Origin: Microvirga arvi
GTDB lineage: Bacteria; Pseudomonadota; Alphaproteobacteria; Rhizobiales; Beijerinckiaceae
NCBI RefSeq assembly: GCF_016892765.1
Contig: NZ_JAFEMD010000006.1
Location: 62,001-126,000, forward strand
DNA length: 64,000 nucleotides
Direction: 5' to 3'
Shown here: piece after piece, positions 17,556 to 27,374 of the stretch
How positions within the stretch are numbered: position 1 is the stretch's first letter
How the letters are laid out: each line of letters starts with the position of its first letter
Notes under the pieces: model-generated
What the model saw: the letters and a program-made list of their open reading frames with translations, nothing else
Databases searched by the model: none
What the model was told of the DNA's origin: nothing
Made by a program: the position numbers and the translations under genes

Positions 17556-20500
17556 ATGCAGGTTTCAGACCTCTTCATCCGCCGCCCCGTCTTCGCCGTC
17601 GTCGTCAGCCTGCTGCTGATCGTGGGCGGCCTTGCAGCGCTCATGAACCTGCCGGTTCGCGAGTACCCGCAGGTCGACCGGCCCGTCGTCTCGGTTTCCA
17701 CCGTCTATCGCGGCGCCTCGAACGAGGTCATCGAAAGCCGGGTGACGGAGATCGTGGAGGGCGCAATCGCCGGCATCGAAGGCATTCGCCAGATCACCTC
17801 TCAGAGCCAGAACGACCGCTCGTCGGTCTCGATCGAGTTCGAGGTGTCCCGCGAGCCGGAAGCTGCGACCTCGGACGTGCGCGACGCCGTCTCCCGCATC
17901 ACCGGCCGCCTGCCGGACGGCGCCGATACGCCGGTGGTGCGAAAAGTCGATGCGAACGCCTCAGCCATCCTGTGGATCGGCGTCACCTCCACGACCCTCG
18001 ATGCCCTCGAGCTCAGCGACTTCCTCAAGCGCGTCTATGTGGACCGCCTGTCCACCGTGCCCGGCGTCGCCAACGTGAACTTGAGCGGTGAGCGGCGCTT
18101 TGCCATGCGCATCTGGGTCGACCGGCCGGCGCTCGCCGCCCGCGGCCTGACCGTGCAGGACCTCGAGACGGCCATCAAGCGCCAGAACGTCGAACTGCCC
18201 GGCGGCCGGATCGAGTCCAGCCAGCGCGAGTTCACCGTCAAGACCGATTCCCGGCTTGCGACGCCCGAGGAATTCGCGCAGGTGATCGTCACCAACAAGA
18301 GCGGTTATCTGGTCCGGCTCGGCGAGGTCGCTCAGGTCGAGGTGGGCCCGGAGGACACGCGCTTCGAATTCTACCAATCGGGTGAAACCGCCATCGGCAT
18401 GGGCGTCGTACGCCAGTCGACCGCCAACACCCTCTCGGTCGTCGACGGGGTGCGCAACGAACTCGAGGAGCTCAAGAATTCCCTGCCGCCCGGCACCACG
18501 GCGGAAGTGTCCTATGATGAGAGCCAGTTCATCCGCGCCTCCATCGAAGGCGTGCTGCGCACGCTCGTGGAAGGTGTCGCGCTCGTCATCCTGGTGATCC
18601 TGGTCTTCCTGCGCGACTGGCGCTCGACCATCGTGGCCATGGTGGCGATTCCGGTCTCGATCATCGCGGCCTTCATGGTGATGGCCTTCTTCGGCGCGTC
18701 CATCAACGTGCTGACCCTGCTCGCCATCGTGCTTGCCATCGGCATCGTGGTGGACGATGCCATCGTGGAGATCGAGAACGTGCACCGGCGCATCGAGGAA
18801 GGGCAGCCGCCGCTGCTTGCCTCCTTCGACGGCGCCCGCGAGATCGGCTTCGCGGTGATCGCCACCACCGCCACGCTCATGGCGGTCTTCGTGCCGCTTG
18901 CCTTCATGACCGGCAATACCGGCAAGCTCTTCCGCGAATTCGGCATCACCCTCGCGGCTTCAATCTTCTTCTCGGGCGTAGTGGCGCGCACGCTCACCCC
19001 GATGCTCTGCTCCAAGCTGATGGTCCCGGCTCACGGCCGGATCCAGCGCATGACGGAGCCGCTCTTCGAGGGCATGAACAAGGGCTACCGCTGGCTCCTA
19101 TCGCGTGCCTTGAGGATCCCGGTCGTCATTCTCTTCATCGGCTTCCTGGTGTCGCTCTCGGCCTATGGACTGTTCCAGTCCCTGCCGAAAGAGTTCGCGC
19201 CGCAGGAGGACCGGGGCGCCATCATCGTCCGTCTCCAGGCGCCGGAAGGCGCGAGCCTCGACTACACCCGCGATCGGGTGAAGGAGGTCGAGCGGGCCAT
19301 CATGCCCCTGCAGGAGCAGGGCCTTGTCTCCTCCATGCTGAGCCAGGTGGCCCCCGGCTTTGCCCGTCCCTCCCCAGTCAACGAGGGCATCGTGATCGTG
19401 CGCCTCGTCCCCTGGGAGGAGAGGACCCAGAACCAGCAGGACATCGTTCGCCAGCTGACGCCGAAGGTGTCGAACTTCCCCGGCGCGCGCGTATCCGTGG
19501 TCAATCCGCCGGCCTTCGGCGGCGCCGGCGGCTTCGGCCAGCCGATCCAGTTCGTGCTCGGCGGCCCCGATTACGACACGATCCGCGGCTGGCGCGACAC
19601 CGTCATGCAGAAGGCCCAGGAGACGGGCAAGTTCGTCAACATGGATTCGAACTACCGCGAGTCGCAGCCGGACATCCGGGTGCAGATCGATCGCCAGCGC
19701 GCCGCCGATCTCGGCGTCTCGGTGGAGGATATCGGTCGCACGCTCCAGCTGATGTTCGGCGAGACCGAGGTCTCGACCTTCGTCAGCCGCGGCGACGAAT
19801 ATCCGGTGATCATGCGCGCCCGCGCCCAGGACCGCGCGACGCCGAACGACCTCACCAACACCTTCATCCGCGCCGCCAACGGCGAACTGGTGCCTCTCTC
19901 CTCCTTCGTGACCCTGACGGAATCGGCGGCTCCTCAGGCCCTGAACCGGTTCGACCGCCTGCGGTCGATCACGATCCAGTCCTCGCTGGCGCCGGGCGTC
20001 TCCATCGGCGAAGGCCTGGAGATCCTCCAGCAGATCGTGCGCGACAACCTGCCGGCGGAGGTGCGCATCGGCTATAATGGGCAATCGAAAGACTTCCTCG
20101 ACTCGACCGGCGCGATCTACGTGACCTTCGCCATGGCGCTGCTCGTGGTGTTCCTGGTGCTGGCGGCGCAGTTCGAGAGCTGGATCAACCCGTTCATCAT
20201 CATGCTCACGGTGCCGCTCGCAGTCACAGGTGGCCTGCTGGCCCTGTTCGTCACCGGACAGACGCTCAACATCTACAGCCAGATCGGCATGATCCTGCTC
20301 ATCGGCCTGATGACGAAGAACGGCATCCTGATCGTCGAGTTCTCGAACCAGCTGCGCGAACGCGGCTACTCGGTGCGGGACGCGGTGGTCGAAGCCTCCG
20401 TGATGCGCCTGCGGCCGATCCTGATGACCTCGATCGCCATGATCGGCGGCGCCGTTCCGCTCGCCTGGTCGACCGGCGCGGGCGCCGAGGCGCGCAACGC

Positions 20501-20717
20501 CATCGGCTCGGTGATCGTCGGCGGCGTGACGGTGTCGACCATGCTCACCATGCTGGTGGTCCCCTCGATCTACCTGCTGATCGGAGGCTTCACCAAGCCC
20601 GCCACCTACGTGGGCGAGATGATCGACAGGCTCCGCGCGCAGACGGGCCTGCGCGCCCATGGCGAGGACCTGCCGTCGCGCACGAAGGAGGTTCCTCCGG
20701 CCCAGGCGGCGGAGTGA
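17556..20717 (+). CDS. RND-family multidrug efflux pump, HAE-1 type
   Basis: Proton-driven inner-membrane exporter of the AcrB/MexF class. 1053 residues with twelve membrane helices: one at 10-28, then blocks around 335-540 and 860-1020, separated by two large periplasmic loops. Hallmarks include FIRRPVFAVVVSLLLIVGG at the N terminus, GIVVDDAIVEIENVHRRIEEG with the proton-relay aspartates in helix 4, and IGLMTKNGILIVEF in helix 10. Substrates unknown; the glycine-rich GGAGGFGQPIQFVLGG porter region is common in alphaproteobacterial pumps of this group. Cotranscribed with the adaptor. Confidence 0.95.
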   Translation: MQVSDLFIRRPVFAVVVSLLLIVGGLAALMNLPVREYPQVDRPVVSVSTVYRGASNEVIESRVTEIVEGAIAGIEGIRQITSQSQNDRSSVSIEFEVSREPEAATSDVRDAVSRITGRLPDGADTPVVRKVDANASAILWIGVTSTTLDALELSDFLKRVYVDRLSTVPGVANVNLSGERRFAMRIWVDRPALAARGLTVQDLETAIKRQNVELPGGRIESSQREFTVKTDSRLATPEEFAQVIVTNKSGYLVRLGEVAQVEVGPEDTRFEFYQSGETAIGMGVVRQSTANTLSVVDGVRNELEELKNSLPPGTTAEVSYDESQFIRASIEGVLRTLVEGVALVILVILVFLRDWRSTIVAMVAIPVSIIAAFMVMAFFGASINVLTLLAIVLAIGIVVDDAIVEIENVHRRIEEGQPPLLASFDGAREIGFAVIATTATLMAVFVPLAFMTGNTGKLFREFGITLAASIFFSGVVARTLTPMLCSKLMVPAHGRIQRMTEPLFEGMNKGYRWLLSRALRIPVVILFIGFLVSLSAYGLFQSLPKEFAPQEDRGAIIVRLQAPEGASLDYTRDRVKEVERAIMPLQEQGLVSSMLSQVAPGFARPSPVNEGIVIVRLVPWEERTQNQQDIVRQLTPKVSNFPGARVSVVNPPAFGGAGGFGQPIQFVLGGPDYDTIRGWRDTVMQKAQETGKFVNMDSNYRESQPDIRVQIDRQRAADLGVSVEDIGRTLQLMFGETEVSTFVSRGDEYPVIMRARAQDRATPNDLTNTFIRAANGELVPLSSFVTLTESAAPQALNRFDRLRSITIQSSLAPGVSIGEGLEILQQIVRDNLPAEVRIGYNGQSKDFLDSTGAIYVTFAMALLVVFLVLAAQFESWINPFIIMLTVPLAVTGGLLALFVTGQTLNIYSQIGMILLIGLMTKNGILIVEFSNQLRERGYSVRDAVVEASVMRLRPILMTSIAMIGGAVPLAWSTGAGAEARNAIGSVIVGGVTVSTMLTMLVVPSIYLLIGGFTKPATYVGEMIDRLRAQTGLRAHGEDLPSRTKEVPPAQAAE

Positions 20718-20741
20718 ATGGGCGAGAGGCAGAATGCGTTT

Positions 20742-20766
20742 CCCCTCTCCCATCCGGGAGAGGGAG
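20742..20766. repeat. half of a family B inverted repeat
   Basis: CCCCTCTCCC-atc-CGGGAGAGGG hairpin 25 bases after the pump stop codon; only one arm pair of the family B element is present. Confidence 0.6.
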
Positions 20767-20776
20767 ATGTGCGAAA

Positions 20777-20810
20777 CAAAAAGCCCGGCGATCATCTCGC
20801 CGGGGCTTTC
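20777..20810. terminator. bidirectional intrinsic terminator
   Basis: AAAAAGCCCGGCG-atcat-CTCGCCGGGGCTTTC. Stem of about ten pairs between the convergent RND pump gene and glmM; the long T-tract is on the minus strand. Confidence 0.85.
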
Positions 20811-20837
20811 GTTTGAAGTAGATAGAATCGTCGTGTC

Positions 20838-22193
20838 TTAAGCAGCCACCTTCGAAGCCGCCTGCGTCACGGCGGCCACCACGTCGTCCACGACGCGATT
20901 GACCAGATCCTCGTTGTCGCCCTCGCCCATCACGCGGATGACGGGCTCCGTGCCGGAGGGGCGGATCACGAGGCGTCCCGCATTGCCGAGGGTTTCGCGG
21001 CCGGCCTCGATGGCCTTGATGACCGAGGCTTCCTGCAGGGGCTTGCCGGCCTTGTAGCGCACGTTCTTGAGCACCTGCGGCAGGGGATCGAAGCAGTGGC
21101 AGACCTCGGAGACCGATTTCCCGAGGCTCTTCACCACCGCGAGAAGCTGGAGGGCTGCAATCAGGCCGTCGCCGGTGGTGGTGTAGTCGGACATGATGAT
21201 ATGGCCGGACTGCTCGCCGCCGAGGTTGAAGCCGTTGGCCCGCATGTGCTCGAGCACGTAGCGGTCGCCGACCGCGGTGCGCACGAGGCCGAGACCCATG
21301 CCGCCCAAGAAACGCTCCAGGCCGAGATTCGACATGATCGTGGCGACGACCCCGGGCTGAGACAGGCGGCCGTCCTCCTTCCAGGAGCGGGCGACAACGG
21401 CCATGAGCTGATCGCCATCGACCTTGTGGCCCTTCTCGTCGACGATCAGGACGCGGTCCGCATCGCCGTCGAGGGCGATGCCCACGTCGGCCCGCAGCTC
21501 CCGCACCTTGTGGATCAGGGCGTCGGGCGCGGTGGAGCCGACATCGTGGTTGATGTTGAAGCCGTTGGGCTCCACGCCGATCGAGACGACCTCGGCGCCG
21601 AGCTCCCACAGGGCTTCGGGCGCCACCTTGTAGCCGGCGCCGTTGGCGCAATCGATCACGACACGCATGCCCTCCAGGTCGATCTGACGCGGCAGGGTGC
21701 GCTTGGCGAACTCGATATAGCGCGCCTGGACGCTCTCGATGCGCTTGGCGCGGCCGAGCGTGGCGGAATCGGCCAGACGCCGCGTCAGGTCGGAATCGAT
21801 CAGGGCCTCGATCTGAAGCTCCATGTCGTCGCTGAGCTTGAATCCGTCGGGGCCGAACAGCTTGATGCCGTTGTCCTCATAAGGGTTGTGAGAGGCGGAA
21901 ATCATCACGCCGAGGTCGCAGCGCATGGAGCGGGTGAGCATGGCGACCGCCGGGGTCGGGATCGGGCCGAGCAGCAGCACGTCCATGCCGACCGAGGTGA
22001 AGCCCGCCTGGAGCGCGGATTCGATCATATAGCCGGACAGCCGCGTGTCCTTGCCGATGACCACCCGGTGGCGGTAATCGCCGCGCTGCTGGAACATGAG
22101 CCCGGCCGCCTGCCCCACCCGCAGGGCGAGGTCCGGCGTGATGATCCCGTTGGCGCGGCCGCGAATGCCATCGGTCCCAAAGTATTTCCGCAC
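20838..22193 (-). CDS. glmM: phosphoglucosamine mutase
   Basis: Interconverts glucosamine-6-P and glucosamine-1-P for UDP-GlcNAc, peptidoglycan and LPS. With GTG 22193 as start the protein is 451 residues and begins with [13 protein letters not shown], as expected for the family; GGAG lies 10 bases upstream. A longer in-frame start (22268) would add 25 residues that do not fit the family. The phosphoserine loop is [17 protein letters not shown] (Ser101), metal loop DGDADR, and sugar loop GGEQSGHII. Follows ftsH, its usual neighbour in Rhizobiales. Confidence 0.93.
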   Translation of the reverse strand: MRKYFGTDGIRGRANGIITPDLALRVGQAAGLMFQQRGDYRHRVVIGKDTRLSGYMIESALQAGFTSVGMDVLLLGPIPTPAVAMLTRSMRCDLGVMISASHNPYEDNGIKLFGPDGFKLSDDMELQIEALIDSDLTRRLADSATLGRAKRIESVQARYIEFAKRTLPRQIDLEGMRVVIDCANGAGYKVAPEALWELGAEVVSIGVEPNGFNINHDVGSTAPDALIHKVRELRADVGIALDGDADRVLIVDEKGHKVDGDQLMAVVARSWKEDGRLSQPGVVATIMSNLGLERFLGGMGLGLVRTAVGDRYVLEHMRANGFNLGGEQSGHIIMSDYTTTGDGLIAALQLLAVVKSLGKSVSEVCHCFDPLPQVLKNVRYKAGKPLQEASVIKAIEAGRETLGNAGRLVIRPSGTEPVIRVMGEGDNEDLVNRVVDDVVAAVTQAASKVAA

Positions 22194-22361
22194 GTGCTTT
22201 GTCTCCGCATTCCGATGCGCCGATCCGCGCCTTTGCTTTTTCAAAGCAACCTCCCCCACTTCGGTCAAGGCATGGAGGCCGATCCGCGCATCACAAGTGA
22301 TAAGCGATTGTTACAACCCTTACGCCTAGTTCATGTGTAGTATTAGTACTTTGAGGTAAAC

Positions 22362-22396
22362 AAAAAAGAACGCCCGCTGGGAAAGCGGGCGTTCTT
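22362..22396 (-). terminator. intrinsic terminator of the ftsH transcript
   Basis: Minus strand: AAGAACGCCCGCT-ttccc-AGCGGGCGTTCTT-TTTTG, a 13-pair stem and T-tract beginning about 20 bases past the ftsH stop. It separates ftsH from glmM. Confidence 0.9.
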
Positions 22397-22418
22397 GAAT
22401 TTCACAAATACTGACGTT

Positions 22419-24338
22419 TTAAGCCTGCGGCTGGGGCTCCATGCCCCCGTCGGTCTCCCGCGGACGGCCCGGGCGCGTGGTCGGGACAGCCGAGCCGCGG
22501 TTCGGGGTGACGGGATCGCCGGTATCGCGAACCGGGGGCTGGCCGTCGAGGAGGTTGCGGATCTCCTCACCTGTGAGGGTCTCGTATTCCAGAAGGCCGC
22601 GGGCCAGCGCCTCGAGCTCGTGCTCCTTCTCGGTGAGAATGCGGCGGGCGTCGTTGAGGCCGCCCTCCACGAGGCGCCGGACTTCCGAATCGATCTTCTG
22701 GGCGGTCGCCTCGGACACGTTCTGCTGCCGGCCCATCTGCATGCCGAGGAACACCTCGTCATTGTTGTCGCCATAGGCCACGGTGCCGAGTTCGGGCGAG
22801 AAGCCCCACTTGGTGACCATCATGCGGGCCAGGCGCGTGGCCTGCTCGATGTCCGACTGGGCACCGGAGGTGACCTTGTCCTTGCCGAAAATCATCTCCT
22901 CGGCGATGCGCCCGCCCATCATGATAGCGAGCCGCGAGGTCATCTGCTCGTAGCTCATGGACAGCTTGTCCCGCTCCGGCAGCTGCATGACCATGCCCAG
23001 CGCCCGGCCGCGCGGAATGATCGTGGCCTTGTGGACCGGATCGGTGGCCGGGACGTTGAGCGCCACCACCGCGTGGCCGGCCTCGTGATAGGCGGTCAGG
23101 CGCTTCTCGTCGTCGGTCATGACCAGGGTGCGGCGCTCGGCGCCCATCATCACCTTGTCCTTGGCGTCCTCGAACTCTTTCATCGTCACGATGCGCTTGC
23201 CGCGCCGCGCCGCGAGCAGCGCCGCCTCGTTGACGAGGTTCATCAGGTCGGCGCCCGAGAAGCCGGGGGTGCCGCGGGCGATGACCTTCAGGTCCACGTC
23301 GGGAGCCAGCGGCACCTTGCGCACGTGAACGCGCAGGATCTTCTCGCGGCCGACCACGTCGGGGTTGGGCACCACGATCTGGCGGTCGAAGCGGCCCGGA
23401 CGCAGGAGCGCCGGATCGAGCACGTCGGGACGGTTGGTGGCAGCGATGATGATCACGCCCTCGTTGGCCTCGAAGCCGTCCATCTCGACGAGCAGCTGGT
23501 TGAGGGTCTGCTCGCGTTCGTCGTTGCCGCCGCCGAGGCCGGCGCCGCGATGACGGCCGACCGCGTCGATCTCGTCGATGAAGATGATGCAGGGGGCGTT
23601 CTTCTTCGCCTGCTCGAACATATCGCGCACACGGGAGGCGCCGACGCCCACGAACATCTCGACGAAGTCGGAGCCCGAGATGGTGAAGAAGGGCACATTG
23701 GCCTCGCCTGCCACCGCACGGGCGGTCAGGGTCTTGCCGGTGCCGGGAGGGCCGACGAGCAGCACGCCGCGGGGAATGCGGCCGCCGAGTCGCTGGAATT
23801 TTTGGGGATCGCGCAGGAACTCCACGACCTCCTGCAGATCTTCCTTGGCCTCGTCGATGCCGGCGACATCGTCAAACGTGACGCGGCCATGCGCTTCGGT
23901 GAGAAGCTTCGCCTTCGACTTGCCGAAGCCCATGGCCCGGCCGGCGCCGCTCTGCATCTGCCGCGACAGAAACACCCAGGCGCCGATGAAGAGCGCGATG
24001 GGAAGGATGTTCATGAGAACCGCGATGAACCAGGGAGTCGAATCCGACTGCGGACGGGCTGTGATCTGCACGCCCTTCTGCTGCAGCTTCGTGACCAGCA
24101 TCGGGTCGCTCGGCGAGTAGGTCGTGAAGGTGCGGCCGTCCGTATAGGTGCCGCTGATCTCCGGACCGGAGATGACGACGCTGGTGATGCGGCCCGCATC
24201 CGCCTCGCTGAGGAGCTGGCTGTAGGCGATATCGCTGCCTCCACCCCTCTGGCCAGGGCTCTGGAAAAGGGTCACGAGCGCCAGCACCAGGAGGAAGATA
24301 ACCACCCACAGGGCGAAGTTGCGGAAATTTGAATTCAT
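22419..24338 (-). CDS. ftsH: ATP-dependent zinc metalloprotease FtsH
   Basis: Membrane-anchored AAA protease degrading damaged membrane proteins and regulators such as RpoH and LpxC. 639 residues from the ATG at 24338: membrane helices at about 8-25 and 102-124 enclosing a periplasmic domain, Walker A GPPGTGKT (196-203), Walker [12 protein letters not shown], the second region of homology [18 protein letters not shown], and the zinc site HEAGH near 420. The C-terminal tail is Pro/Arg-rich. The open frame upstream of MNSNF is discarded because family members begin there. Flanked by tilS and glmM, a conserved Rhizobiales order. Confidence 0.97.
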   Translation of the reverse strand: MNSNFRNFALWVVIFLLVLALVTLFQSPGQRGGGSDIAYSQLLSEADAGRITSVVISGPEISGTYTDGRTFTTYSPSDPMLVTKLQQKGVQITARPQSDSTPWFIAVLMNILPIALFIGAWVFLSRQMQSGAGRAMGFGKSKAKLLTEAHGRVTFDDVAGIDEAKEDLQEVVEFLRDPQKFQRLGGRIPRGVLLVGPPGTGKTLTARAVAGEANVPFFTISGSDFVEMFVGVGASRVRDMFEQAKKNAPCIIFIDEIDAVGRHRGAGLGGGNDEREQTLNQLLVEMDGFEANEGVIIIAATNRPDVLDPALLRPGRFDRQIVVPNPDVVGREKILRVHVRKVPLAPDVDLKVIARGTPGFSGADLMNLVNEAALLAARRGKRIVTMKEFEDAKDKVMMGAERRTLVMTDDEKRLTAYHEAGHAVVALNVPATDPVHKATIIPRGRALGMVMQLPERDKLSMSYEQMTSRLAIMMGGRIAEEMIFGKDKVTSGAQSDIEQATRLARMMVTKWGFSPELGTVAYGDNNDEVFLGMQMGRQQNVSEATAQKIDSEVRRLVEGGLNDARRILTEKEHELEALARGLLEYETLTGEEIRNLLDGQPPVRDTGDPVTPNRGSAVPTTRPGRPRETDGGMEPQPQA

Positions 24339-24483
24339 CTGATCAGGTTCTGCCCCAGAGGGAGATGAAGCGTGAGGAGATCTCCCCGCGCGGCTAAACT
24401 CAATGTAGGCACACCGTCTCGCCTTGCCAAGGGAATGCGGCGCCCGTGCGGCATCATCCGATAGCCTTAGCTGCGAGATTAGG

Positions 24484-25509
24484 CTAACGGCCGCGTCGGC
24501 GTGGCGGTTCCGGCCCGACGGACACCCGTCCCGACCGGTCGAGGCGTACGAGGGCGCCGGCAATGGTGAGACTCAACGCCTCCCCTGCTCCGGCGGCCTG
24601 CCGCAGGCGCTCTACGCAGGCTTCCAGGCGGTGAAGACGGATGTTCTCCAGCCCAAGGCCAACCTGGTACAGGGCCTGCTCCAGCACCCGCAGGGCGATC
24701 TCGAAAGGCTCCTCCGCAAGGATCGCAGCCTGGAACGACAGGCCCTCGCGCTCAAGATGCGGCTCGCCGCGGGCCAGAGCTTCCCTGGCCTTGATGGCGA
24801 GGGCCTCATCGGCCTGCGCGGCCCTCTCCGCAAGACGGGCCAGTCGCCCGGCGGTGAGCCCTTCCTCGGCGAGGAGAGGCATGAGCCTGCGCCAGCGGAC
24901 GCGGGCATAGCGCTCGTCCGCGTTCGAGGGATCGACGACGAAGCGCCAGCCCCGCACCCTGCAGCTTTCGACAAGAAGCGACTTCGGCAGATCGAGCAGC
25001 GGCCGCACGTGGCGGATCCCCTGCCTGTCCGTTTCGCGGCGCATGCCGGAAAGGCCCGACAGGCCCGAGCCCCGCGAGAGGCGCATCAGCACCGTCTCGG
25101 CCTGGTCGTTCAGGGTATGGGCCGTGACGAGATGGGAGGCTCCGGCCTCGCGGGCGTGGGCGACGAGGAGGCGGTAGCGTGCCTCGCGGGCAGCTTCCTG
25201 GATCCCCGCCTTCGGTTTTTCCCCAGTCCAGGGGAGCGTCCGGTGCGGCAGGTTCAAGGCAGACGCCTCGGCTGCCACGAAGGCAGCCTCATCGGCGGCC
25301 TCAGGCCGCAGGCCGTGATCGATCGTCGCGACGAAGATGGGAGGATGCCGCCCTGTCGAAGCCCAGCGGGCGAGACAATGCATCAAGGCGATCGAGTCCG
25401 GCCCGCCCGACACGGCGGCGAGAATACCCGAGGCTTGGTTCAGCGGGGAAAAAAGACAATCGAGCCCCTCATTCGAGAGCGGATCATCGGGGGGCGAGGA
25501 CGGGGCCAC
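24484..25509 (-). CDS. tilS: tRNA(Ile)-lysidine synthetase
   Basis: ATP-dependent addition of lysine to C34 of the tRNA-Ile CAU anticodon. 341 residues with the PP-loop SGGPDS at 34-39, [15 protein letters not shown], and [26 protein letters not shown], which are family hallmarks. The C-terminal half lacks the extra domains of the longer E. coli enzyme, as in other short alphaproteobacterial forms. Sits between cpoB and ftsH. Confidence 0.93.
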   Translation of the reverse strand: MAPSSPPDDPLSNEGLDCLFSPLNQASGILAAVSGGPDSIALMHCLARWASTGRHPPIFVATIDHGLRPEAADEAAFVAAEASALNLPHRTLPWTGEKPKAGIQEAAREARYRLLVAHAREAGASHLVTAHTLNDQAETVLMRLSRGSGLSGLSGMRRETDRQGIRHVRPLLDLPKSLLVESCRVRGWRFVVDPSNADERYARVRWRRLMPLLAEEGLTAGRLARLAERAAQADEALAIKAREALARGEPHLEREGLSFQAAILAEEPFEIALRVLEQALYQVGLGLENIRLHRLEACVERLRQAAGAGEALSLTIAGALVRLDRSGRVSVGPEPPRRRGR

Positions 25510-25535
25510 GGCAGCGGGCCTTAAAGCTCAGCGGA

Positions 25536-26516
25536 TCAGCTGCACTTGATCCGCTTCTGCTCGCGCTCGGAGGACTGACGGACGGGGGCCGACGCCTGCG
25601 GATACTTGCGGTCGAGCTCGGCGAAGACGGCGCAGGCACGATCCTTGGCGCCCAGTCCGTTCAGGGAGATGCCGAGCCGCAGCAGGGCGTCGGGCGCCTT
25701 GGCCGCATCGGGATGCTCGGCGGAGACGTTCAAAAACTGCTCCGCGGCCTCGCGATAGCGGCTGCGCTGGAGATAGGTCTCGCCGAGCCAGAACGTGGCT
25801 TCCGGCACGAGCTTGTCGCGCGGGTTGGACTGCAGGAAGCGGCGAAAGCCCATTTCGGCCTGATCGTACTGCTTCTGCGTGAAGGAGGCATAAGCCGAGT
25901 CGAAGTCCGAGCGCGGGCTGCCGACGCTGGTCGCCGCCACGCTCGGGCCGGGGCGCTCGACGATGGCGCCCTGGGGCATGGCTGCTGCCCGGCCGCTTTC
26001 GCCATAGTCGAGCGGAGCGCCCTCGGCATCGTCCTGCTCGATCAGCTCGCCGATTCCGGCCAGCTGCCCGCCCGGAAGCGGCATCGGCCGGCTCGCATCG
26101 GCCAGCGGTGCCGATGGCGGCGTGGAGCCGAGCGGCCGGGGCGCGCCGGGAGCACCCGGCGTCTCAGACGGATCGAACACGTCGCTGCGGCGCTGGGGCT
26201 GAGCCGGCGTCGGTTGTGCGGGTGGCTGGGCCGGACGCGAGGGCGCTGCGGTGGACGGTGCAGGAGCGGGCCTGGAGCCGCTGCCGCCACGCCCCTCCTG
26301 GAAGCGGAACTCCACGTCCTCCTGGAACTTGCGCAGCTGGTCCTTCAGCTGGCGGTTCTCGTACTGGAGCTGCTCCATCTGCCCCGACAGCTGCCGGAAC
26401 TGGCTCTCGAGCCGGTTCAGGCGCACGATCGCGTCGGCCGCATCCTGCGCGGCGGCAGGGAGAGCCGACGTGGCAGCCAGGGCAAAGGCGAAAAAGACAA
26501 ACAAACGTCGTAACAT
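25536..26516 (-). CDS. cpoB: Tol-Pal system protein CpoB (YbgF)
   Basis: Periplasmic protein coordinating outer-membrane constriction with peptidoglycan synthesis. 326 residues from the ATG at 26516: signal peptide MLRRLFVFFAFALAATSALPAAAQ, a coiled-coil (about 30-75, RLESQFRQLSGQMEQLQYENRQLKDQL in part), a Pro/Ala-rich linker, and a C-terminal TPR domain (FDSAYASFTQKQYDQAEMGFRRF onward) with three repeats. An upstream frame extension is rejected because it would bury the signal peptide. Directly follows pal; a terminator hairpin lies between them. Confidence 0.93.
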   Translation of the reverse strand: MLRRLFVFFAFALAATSALPAAAQDAADAIVRLNRLESQFRQLSGQMEQLQYENRQLKDQLRKFQEDVEFRFQEGRGGSGSRPAPAPSTAAPSRPAQPPAQPTPAQPQRRSDVFDPSETPGAPGAPRPLGSTPPSAPLADASRPMPLPGGQLAGIGELIEQDDAEGAPLDYGESGRAAAMPQGAIVERPGPSVAATSVGSPRSDFDSAYASFTQKQYDQAEMGFRRFLQSNPRDKLVPEATFWLGETYLQRSRYREAAEQFLNVSAEHPDAAKAPDALLRLGISLNGLGAKDRACAVFAELDRKYPQASAPVRQSSEREQKRIKCS

Positions 26517-26555
26517 GCTGGATACCGTGAGATCCTCGAATGAGGGGCCGATAAC

Positions 26556-26594
26556 ACAAAAGCGCCGCCACGGCGAGAATGTGGCGGCGCTTTG
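26556..26594 (-). terminator. intrinsic terminator between pal and cpoB
   Basis: Minus strand AAAGCGCCGCCAC-attctcgcc-GTGGCGGCGCTTT-TGTG: a 13-pair stem 30 bases after the pal stop. It could limit read-through from pal into cpoB. Confidence 0.8.
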
Positions 26595-26625
26595 CGATTT
26601 CACAGGACTTGAGCCCGATGAGGCT

Positions 26626-27126
26626 TTATGCCCCGGCAGCGCCGCCGAGCACCGTCACCGCGCGGCGGTTCTGCGACCAGCAGGAGATGTCGTTGCAGAC
26701 CGCCACCGGACGCTCCTTGCCGTAGGACACGGTGCGGAAGCGGTTGCCCGGAATGCCGCGGGAGATCAGGTAGTCGCGGACGACCTGGGACCGGCGGGCG
26801 GAGAGCGAGAAGTTGTACTCGCGGGTGCCGCGCTCGTCCGCATGACCTTCGAGAAGGAAGGTGTATTGCGGATAGCGCTGCAGCCACTGGGCCTGCTTGT
26901 CCAGGGTCGCGACGGCGGTGGGGGTCAGGTCCGTGGAGTCGGTCTCGAAGAACACGCGGTCGCCCACATTGACGACGAAGTCCTGGGCGCTGCCGGGGGT
27001 GGCAGCACCACCGGCGCCGAAGCCGCCGGCCCCGCCGGCCATCTCATCTTTGTTGGACGAACACGCCGCCGCCCCGAGGGCGAGGACGAGGGCAGCGGCG
27101 AATTTGACGGCGCGCAGCGTCATCAT
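26626..27126 (-). CDS. pal: peptidoglycan-associated lipoprotein
   Basis: Outer-membrane lipoprotein that binds peptidoglycan and TolB. 166 residues: lipoprotein signal peptide ending in the lipobox LGAAAC with the lipidated Cys22, a short Gly-rich linker and an OmpA-like domain with FFETDSTDLTPTA, LLEGHADERGTREYN, ALSARRSQVVRDYL-type sequence and NRRAVTVL. The ATG at 27126 (or the adjacent 27123) has AAGGAG upstream. The usual neighbour tolB is 2.6 kb away because two plus-strand genes lie between. Confidence 0.95.
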   Translation of the reverse strand: MMTLRAVKFAAALVLALGAAACSSNKDEMAGGAGGFGAGGAATPGSAQDFVVNVGDRVFFETDSTDLTPTAVATLDKQAQWLQRYPQYTFLLEGHADERGTREYNFSLSARRSQVVRDYLISRGIPGNRFRTVSYGKERPVAVCNDISCWSQNRRAVTVLGGAAGA

Positions 27127-27374
27127 GGGCAATACTCCTTACACATACGTTTGCCGAACGTTGTGTCTTTCATATCGGGAGGATGGTTAAGGGAGAGTTC
27201 CGTCAACCGAGAGGAGAGACCTGGGATTAAGGTGAATTACGGCCAAGTTGTGGAAGTTGGCGTCAGGGTTAATCGACCGTAAATGAACTTCCGGTGATCC
27301 TAGGATCCATGCCGTTTGGGAACCGGAACCAAGCTGAGCTGCTGCCGATTGCCCGTCTCAAGCGTTGAGAGGTC